A stretch of 64,000 nucleotides of DNA from Streptomyces cinnamoneus (lineage in GTDB: Bacteria; Actinomycetota; Actinomycetes; Streptomycetales; Streptomycetaceae), in NCBI RefSeq assembly GCF_014650495.1, contig NZ_BMVB01000003.1:152698-216697 (forward strand), written 5' to 3'. The position numbers were made by a program, and so were the translations under genes. Shown here one piece after another: positions 59,620-64,000 of this stretch (positions within the stretch are counted from its first letter, which is position 1; the number at the start of each line of letters is the position of its first letter). Under the pieces are notes generated by a model. It searched no databases and was not told the origin of the DNA. It saw nothing but the letters and a program-made list of their open reading frames with translations.

Positions 59620-59935
59620 GTGCCCTCCAAGCAGTCCGGATCCGCCACGGCCCCTGCCTACCCCGGGCGCCTCCCCGGGCACCCGGCTCTCGCAGCGGAC
59701 CGACCGCGCGCATCCCACGTGTGCGCGGGAGGCGCACTCCGCGCACCACGTCACTGCAACGCGAGCCGTCCCGGCACCCCTTGGGCCCGGGCGCACCGCG
59801 GGTAGGGAGAGCCGGACGCGCGGACACGGCTCTCAGCCGCGAACCCGACGGACCGGATGGACCCGAGGGGCCCGAGGGACCGGATGGACCCGACGGACCC
59901 GATGGGTCCTGCGAACGCGATGGAAAGGACCCCTG
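59620..59935. other. intergenic region before the EF-hand gene
   Basis: About 316 bases without a convincing gene. The left part would hold the secreted-gene promoter; the right part holds the GAT/GAC-rich repeat at 59848-59907. Confidence 0.4.
59848..59907. repeat. nine-base-type repeat (GGACCCGA/GATGGACCC) upstream of the EF-hand gene
   Basis: Units of the form GAC-CGG/GAT-GGA-CCC recur six times or so from 59848 to 59907. In one plus frame they read GPDGPEGPEGPDGPDGPDGS, collagen-like, in the minus frame GPSGPSGPSG-like; the frame is open but has no start evidence. Low-complexity DNA is the safest description. Confidence 0.6.
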
Positions 59936-60451
59936 GTGGACGACATCACCGCAAAGCGACTTGTCTTCGCCATGTTGGACGCGGACGGGGACGGCGTCAT
60001 CTCGCAGGAGGAATACTCCGCGCGCGCCGAACGCGTTGCCCTGGCGACGGGACGCGCCGAGGACGATCCCCTCGTCGTCAGCGCACGGGCGGCCGGGCAG
60101 AAGGCATGGGCGGCGATGGACGCGAACGGGGACGGAGGAGTGACCTTCGAGGAGTACGCGGCATGGGCCGGCGCCGAGGCGTTCGACACCGTCTGCAGGC
60201 CCGTGCTCAGTGCGCTGTTCGACCTCGCCGACACCGACGAGGACGGCGCCCTGGACCTGCCGGAGTTCACGGCCCTGCGTACGGCGCTGGGTAATCCGGT
60301 CACCAACATCGAAGCGGCTTTCGCCGTGCTGGACACCGACGGCGACGGGTACGTCATCCGTGACGACTACCTCGCCTCGGTCCGTGCGCACGTCAGCGGG
60401 GGCCCCTCCCCCGTGGGTGCGGCCCTGTACAGCCGGACGGACTCGCCGTGA
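59936..60451 (+). CDS. calerythrin-like EF-hand calcium-binding protein
   Basis: GTG 59936 gives 171 aa with four EF-hand loops: DADGDGVISQEE, DANGDGGVTFEE, DTDEDGALDLPE and DTDGDGYVIRDD. The layout is that of bacterial sarcoplasmic-type/calerythrin proteins of actinomycetes. It is cytosolic and buffers or senses calcium. A GGAAAGGA-like site precedes the start. Confidence 0.9.
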   Translation: MDDITAKRLVFAMLDADGDGVISQEEYSARAERVALATGRAEDDPLVVSARAAGQKAWAAMDANGDGGVTFEEYAAWAGAEAFDTVCRPVLSALFDLADTDEDGALDLPEFTALRTALGNPVTNIEAAFAVLDTDGDGYVIRDDYLASVRAHVSGGPSPVGAALYSRTDSP

Positions 60452-60664
60452 GCCCGTCCGGAGGCGGCTCGTCGTCCAGTCCTCATCGTCCAGTACATCG
60501 GTTCCGCTTGTGTGCCCGGCAGGCCCCGCGTCCCCTCGCCGGCGTTCACGCTGATCCGCCGGGTCGTGTACGAATGGATGTGCCAAGAGGGGCGGCGTGT
60601 CGCGACCGGGGCAACGAGGCCGCTGGGCGACGCTTCACGAAGTCTTCCCAGAAGGGTGTGGCGG

Positions 60665-61654
60665 ATGCTGGTGCTCGGACGCTCGCAGGTCGAGGGCCTC
60701 CTTGAGACGGACGCGCTGATCGATGCCCTGGCCACTGCGATGGCCGACCTCAGCGCGGGCCGCGCCTCGGCTCCCGATCGCGTCGCCGCGCTCGTGCCCG
60801 AACGGGAGGGGCTCCTGGCCGCCATGCCCGGCTACGTGCCCTCGGCCGCGGTGCTCATGAGCAAGCTGGTCTCCCTCTTCCCGCACAACGCCGGGACCCC
60901 GCTGCCGACCCACCAGGCGGTCATCATGGTGTTCGACCCGGACACCGGCGAGCCCACGGCCCTGCTGGACGGTACGGCCATCACCGCGGCGCGGACCGCC
61001 GCCTGCTCGGCGCTGTCCGCGCGGCTCCTGGCACGCGAGGACGCCACCGTGCTGGCGGTCCTGGGCACGGGCGCGCAGGCCCGCTCCCACGCCCACGCGA
61101 TCAGCCGGGTCCGCCCCATCCGGCAGATCCGCGTGGCCGGCCGGGACCCGGCCAAGGCCGCAGCCCTCGCCGTCGAACTGTCCGAGGCCCTGGACGCGGA
61201 CGTACGGGCGGCCCCCACCTACGCCGCGGCGCTCGACGGCGCGGACATCGCCGCCGCGACCACTCACTGCCGCGAACCCGTCATCCGCCTCCCCTGGCTC
61301 ACTCCCGGAGTGCACGTCACTTCGGTCGGCTACAACCCGGACGGCCGCGAGATCGACGACGCCACCATCGCCCAGGCCCTGGTCTGCGTCGAGTCGCGAC
61401 AGGCCGCGCTCGCGCCCTTCCCCGCCGGCAGCAACGACCTGCTCGTCCCGATCCGCGACGGCCACATCACGGCCGACCACGTCCACGCCGAGCTGGGCGA
61501 ACTCGTCTCCGGCACGAAGCCCGGCCGCACCTCGCCCGGGCAGATCACCCTGTACAAGTCGGTCGGCGTGGCCGTGCAGGACGCCGCGGCCGCGGCCTTG
61601 GTCGTCGCCGCCGCCCGCGAGCGGACGGTCGGCGAGGAGATCACGCTGCGGTGA
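60665..61654 (+). CDS. ornithine cyclodeaminase / mu-crystallin family enzyme
   Basis: ATG 60665 gives 329 aa. MSKLVSLFPHN holds the active-site lysine of the family and LGTGAQARSHAHAI the NAD(P)-binding loop (134-138). Members include ornithine cyclodeaminase, alanine dehydrogenase and SbnB-like enzymes of siderophore pathways; the proximity to NIS synthetases makes SbnB-like chemistry possible but not shown. GTGTGGCGG precedes the start. Confidence 0.85.
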   Translation: MLVLGRSQVEGLLETDALIDALATAMADLSAGRASAPDRVAALVPEREGLLAAMPGYVPSAAVLMSKLVSLFPHNAGTPLPTHQAVIMVFDPDTGEPTALLDGTAITAARTAACSALSARLLAREDATVLAVLGTGAQARSHAHAISRVRPIRQIRVAGRDPAKAAALAVELSEALDADVRAAPTYAAALDGADIAAATTHCREPVIRLPWLTPGVHVTSVGYNPDGREIDDATIAQALVCVESRQAALAPFPAGSNDLLVPIRDGHITADHVHAELGELVSGTKPGRTSPGQITLYKSVGVAVQDAAAAALVVAAARERTVGEEITLR

Positions 61655-61772
61655 TCCGGTGCACGGCTCCGCAGGGGGCCCGAGGGCGGCAGCGCCGGCA
61701 CCCGCGAAGGCGTGAACCATGGTGAGCGAACAGGACGAGGGCCCCGCTGATGCCGTGGACGGGACGGCTGCG

Positions 61773-62600
61773 TCAGAGAGCCGGGTCCGGGTGGGCCGGC
61801 CTCCTGCCCTTGACCGCCCATGCGCGGGCGGTCAGCGCGATCGACCCGTCCGGCTGCACGGGCAGCATCTGGCGAAGCGTGTCCCGCACACGGTCGCGGG
61901 TGGCGGGTGCGAGGGCGGCGACGTATCCGGGGGCCGGGCCCTGCCCGGACAAGAACGGCTCCCACAGATCCGCGAACCCGGCGAAGACGGCGGGCACCTC
62001 GACCGGGGCGACCACCACGTCGGCGAGCCCCGCGCCCTCCCACAGCGCCCGCAGCCGGCCCGGGCGGCACAACGGGAACCGGCGGCCCTCGTCCAGCGAG
62101 GTGGCGGACGGGTCGACGGCGGCCGCCGCATCCCAGAAACGGCGCAGGAACGGCATGCCCTGCGCGTAGTCCCACACGTACGCGGCGACCAGCCCGCCCG
62201 GTCGCACCACCCGTACCGCCTCGGCCGTCGCCGCGTCCGGTGCCGGCAGGAAGTTGAGCACCAGCGCGCTGACGGCCGCATCGCATCCGCCGTCGCGCAC
62301 CGGCAGCGCCAGCGCGTCGGCCACCACGAAGGACGCCGGTGCGCGGACGGCGGCACGGGCCGAGACCACGAAGCCGGCGGAACGGTCCAGGCCCACCACC
62401 GCCCGGGGCCGGCACCGGGCGACCACCGTCGCGGTCAGCACGCCCGTACCGCAGCCCACGTCCAGCCACCGCAGCCCGTCGCCGCAGCCGAGCCACGGAA
62501 CGAACTCCTGAGCCACCAGGCGGCTCCACCGGCCCATGTAGCGCTCGTAGGCGTCCCCGGCCACCCACGTGTCGAACCGCTGCCGCTCCCGCTCCCGCAT
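61773..62600 (-). CDS. class I SAM-dependent methyltransferase
   Basis: ATG 62600 gives 275 aa with LDVGCGTGVLTATVV (SAM site), VVADALALPVRDGGCDAAVSALVLNF and a C-terminal regular cap. The substrate is unknown. GGTGG precedes the start. It is convergent with the ornithine cyclodeaminase-family gene. Confidence 0.88.
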   Translation of the reverse strand: MRERERQRFDTWVAGDAYERYMGRWSRLVAQEFVPWLGCGDGLRWLDVGCGTGVLTATVVARCRPRAVVGLDRSAGFVVSARAAVRAPASFVVADALALPVRDGGCDAAVSALVLNFLPAPDAATAEAVRVVRPGGLVAAYVWDYAQGMPFLRRFWDAAAAVDPSATSLDEGRRFPLCRPGRLRALWEGAGLADVVVAPVEVPAVFAGFADLWEPFLSGQGPAPGYVAALAPATRDRVRDTLRQMLPVQPDGSIALTARAWAVKGRRPAHPDPAL

Positions 62601-62760
62601 GCCACCCACGATCCGGGACCGGGCCCGCGGGTGCCACCGGGGCGAGACTCCGCGTGACGCGTGGTGCGCGGCGCATGACGCGTGATGCGGAAGAACCCGT
62701 CGCGGAAATCCCGTGGACGTGGCACCCGCGGCCATGGCAAACTGATCTTGTCGACGCCGA

Positions 62761-62835
62761 AGGGGTGTAGCTCAGCCCGGCCAGAGCAGCGGACTCCAAA
62801 CCCGCTAGTCGCAGGTTCAAATCCTGTCACCCCTG
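62761..62835 (+). tRNA. tRNA-Trp (CCA), atypical
   Basis: A 75-base cloverleaf is readable: acceptor AGGGGTG/CACCCCT, D stem GCTC/GAGC, anticodon loop CTCCAAA (anticodon CCA) and T arm GCAGG-TTCAAAT-CCTGT, with a discriminator G. The anticodon stem GCGGA/CCCGC has an A-C mismatch at its base-proximal pair, and the D loop is long (10 bases). CCA is not encoded. It may be a second or degenerate copy. Confidence 0.8.
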
Positions 62836-63356
62836 CTGACGGTCAGTCAGGCACACTGCCTCTGACCAGCGGAAATATGCAACGCGGGGCTGCCACATCA
62901 CTTGTGGCAGCCCCGCCGTTTTTCTCAGGTGCGCTGGCGTGAGGGCGGGAGCCGCGACCGCAGGACCGGGACCGAGAACTTCGGCAACCTGCCGGATGCC
63001 GAGCAATTCAGAGACCTCGTCAACGCTCACGGCCGGCACTGGCCGCCCGGCTGGGTACGCGTCGGCCGGTATGTCCTGCGCTGACGGCAGGGTCTTGGTC
63101 GTGCCGTCGGCGAGGGTCACCTCGGTGGGGCATTCGCAGGCGCCGATGTAGGTGGCGGAGCAGTGGGGCAGCAGGTGCAGTACGGGGAGCTGGCGCACGC
63201 GCAGCAGTGATCAGGGACGGTCCATCCGTTACCGCCGCAGATGATGCAGTCGTCTCCGCTGCCGCCGCAGGCTTCGCAGTCCTCGACCTGGTCGCCGAGG
63301 CGGGACGGGCATGCGTCGTCCTCGTCCGTGATCAGGGGCTCAGAGTTGGTTGTCAT
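62827..63356 (-). pseudogene. Cys-rich zinc-ribbon-like protein, frameshifted
   Basis: From ATG 63356 (GGAG upstream) the frame gives MTTNSEPLITDEDDACPSRL, EDCEACGGSGDDCIICGGNG and TVPDHCCACASSPYCTCCP, four CxxC-type pairs as in DnaJ-like zinc ribbons, then runs into PTAPPPTSAPANAPPR and stops. The other frame continues naturally as HCSATYIGACECPTEVTLADG. Restoring one C in the C-run at about 63165-63168 joins them. The C-terminal part (from about VMWQPRVAYF) overlaps the terminator and the tRNA 3' end and is not original. It resembles small Cys-rich proteins of Streptomyces integrative elements. Confidence 0.65.
62884..62923 (+). terminator. strong rho-independent terminator after the tRNA
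   Basis: GCGGGGCTGCCACA (62884-62897) and TGTGGCAGCCCCGC (62903-62916) form a perfect 14-base-pair stem with a 5-base loop, followed by CGTTTTT (62917-62923). Confidence 0.9.
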
Positions 63357-63487
63357 CACGTCTCCTTGAGTGGGTCGGGACGCGGGTGGTCGGCCGGTGT
63401 ATTCAGTCAGGGCTTGGCGTCTGCGGCGGGGACGTCAGCGATCCGCTGGAGTGCTGCGGCCGTGACCGCCCCCCTCGCCTGGGCCCC

Positions 63488-63730
63488 GGCGCCGCGACGG
63501 CCCAGACACCCGTGCCGACGCCCTCCGCCTCCGCTGCTCCGACCGAGACGCCCGAGCCCGACACGGGCAGCGTCTCCATCGTCAAGAAGGACCCGGCCGG
63601 CGCCGTCCTCCCGGGCGCCGCATTCCTCCTCGACGCGGCCGGCCAGGAAGCCGGCGCTGGCAAGACCGACGCCCAAGGCAAGCTGACCTTCACCGGTCTC
63701 GCCCCCGGCATCCACCGGCTCAAGATACGC
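63488..63730 (+). pseudogene. Cna-B/SpaA-like domain remnant
   Basis: One plus frame reads ATAQTPVPTPSASAAPTETP, DTGSVSIVKKDPAGAVLPGA and AFLLDAAGQEAGAGKTDAQG, KLTFTGLAPGIHRLKI, the pattern of a prealbumin-like (SpaA/Cna-B) adhesion domain. Upstream a signal-like segment (AAAVTAPLAWAP) lies in another frame, and no complete gene can be built. It is a decayed fragment. Confidence 0.5.
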
Positions 63731-63848
63731 GGCATGTGGGAGTGGGGCGCGGCGCGGCGGGACGTCGCCCCCCCAGTGGCTTCCCGGTTCACGCACCGGA
63801 GGCGCCGCGGGGGTGCACGGTGCCTCCGGCCGACGCGATCAGCGTCGG

Positions 63849-64000
63849 TCAGGCGCGCACGAGGTACCACGCACCCTGGCCGTTGCAGCCGTTACGGTCG
63901 TGGTTGGTGGTGCGGTAGCCGGGCGGGATGGGTGCGCCCGAGCAGGCCCATACGCCGTCACGGGCCAGTTGGTTGTACCACGAACCCTGGCCGTTACAGC
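63849..64000 (-). CDS. protein with repeated CNGQG-WY motif, C-terminal part, cut by the window edge
   Basis: The frame is open from the right edge (last full codon 63996-63998) to TGA at 63849-63851. It reads CNGQGSWYNQLARDGVWACS, GAPIPPGYRTTNHDRN and GCNGQGAWYLVRA. The N-G-x-CNGQG-[AS]-WY element occurs twice, about 31 residues apart. The cysteines suggest a secreted protein, but nothing about the N-terminus can be seen. Confidence 0.6.
   Translation of the reverse strand, partial: CNGQGSWYNQLARDGVWACSGAPIPPGYRTTNHDRNGCNGQGAWYLVRA

Noticed and set aside
59579..59935. An N-terminal extension of the EF-hand protein, open upstream to 59579
   Set aside because: The extension is low-complexity Arg/Trp/Pro text (RRTGWTRGARGTGWTRR), while GTG 59936 has a ribosome site and starts directly before the first EF-hand.
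62653..62692. Repeated TGACGCGTG(G/A)TGCG units near the methyltransferase start as an operator
   Set aside because: They are short, imperfect and lie in GC-rich DNA; there is no dyad, and position alone is not enough.

Overview
The window is a very GC-rich actinobacterial chromosome segment, almost certainly from a Streptomyces. The evidence is the third-position GC bias and frequent GTG starts, the many start/stop overlaps (GTGA, ATGA), a large LAL/LuxR regulator, a Tat substrate, NIS siderophore synthetases, a citrulassin-type lasso peptide locus and a Streptomyces-type extracellular/cytoplasmic contractile injection system (eCIS/CIS).

Left block (1-16.4 kb): a CIS locus in two convergent arms. 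The plus arm runs from the truncated spike (VgrG/gp5-like) through gp25, a baseplate J-like protein, a tail protein I-like protein, a giant baseplate assembly protein, a 1235-aa beta-propeller protein and a Pvc16-N/DUF4255 cap-like protein to an AAA+ ATPase. The minus arm encodes two sheath paralogues flanking one tube protein, plus a small unknown protein. The two sheath genes share a 206-bp identical block, the mark of recent gene conversion. LysM, PAAR, tape-measure and effector genes are not in the window and may lie to the left.

16.9-26.9 kb: a Tat-exported P68-RBP/TagC-like propeller; a divergent TetR/metallo-beta-lactamase pair around a 24-bp-arm inverted repeat; a frameshifted 2H phosphoesterase; a truncated XRE-nSTAND protein; a DUF3995 membrane protein; a secreted cysteine-containing protein with a paralogue 37 kb away; an alpha/beta hydrolase with a cysteine in the nucleophile position next to a GT-B-like protein; a cupin and two unrecognised proteins.

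26.9-31.7 kb: a complete lasso peptide cluster on the minus strand (A-C-B1-B2-D). The 36-aa precursor, which is shorter than ordinary ORF cut-offs, has the core LLQFRGNDRLVLSKN, placing it in the citrulassin family.

31.7-45.1 kb: housekeeping and accessory genes. They comprise SnoaL/LysR, FabV-type enoyl reductase, small disordered proteins, SDR/LysR, an MmpS-like lipoprotein, a NarL-type two-component system whose kinase carries an in-frame 9-aa duplication in its ATP-binding motif, and an ABC exporter pair.

45.3-54.8 kb: a PycTM (Pycsar effector)-like membrane protein coupled to a 45-codon basic ORF; a penicillin-binding-protein-like lipoprotein that has lost all three catalytic motifs; a chimeric ORF joining half a glutamine amidotransferase to two thirds of a DHA2 transporter; an SRPBCC protein; a LAL regulator with an altered Walker A; and a redox operon under a divergent HxlR regulator.

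54.7-62.6 kb: two divergent IucA/IucC-type NIS siderophore synthetases, a MetE-like enzyme translationally coupled to the second secreted cysteine protein, a calerythrin-like EF-hand protein, an ornithine cyclodeaminase-family enzyme and a methyltransferase.

Right end (62.7-64 kb): an atypical tRNA-Trp with a strong terminator, followed by decayed fragments (a frameshifted Cys-rich protein and a Cna-B/SpaA-like remnant). This looks like the remains of an integrated element or a deletion junction. A gene truncated by the window edge encodes a protein with a repeated CNGQG-WY motif.
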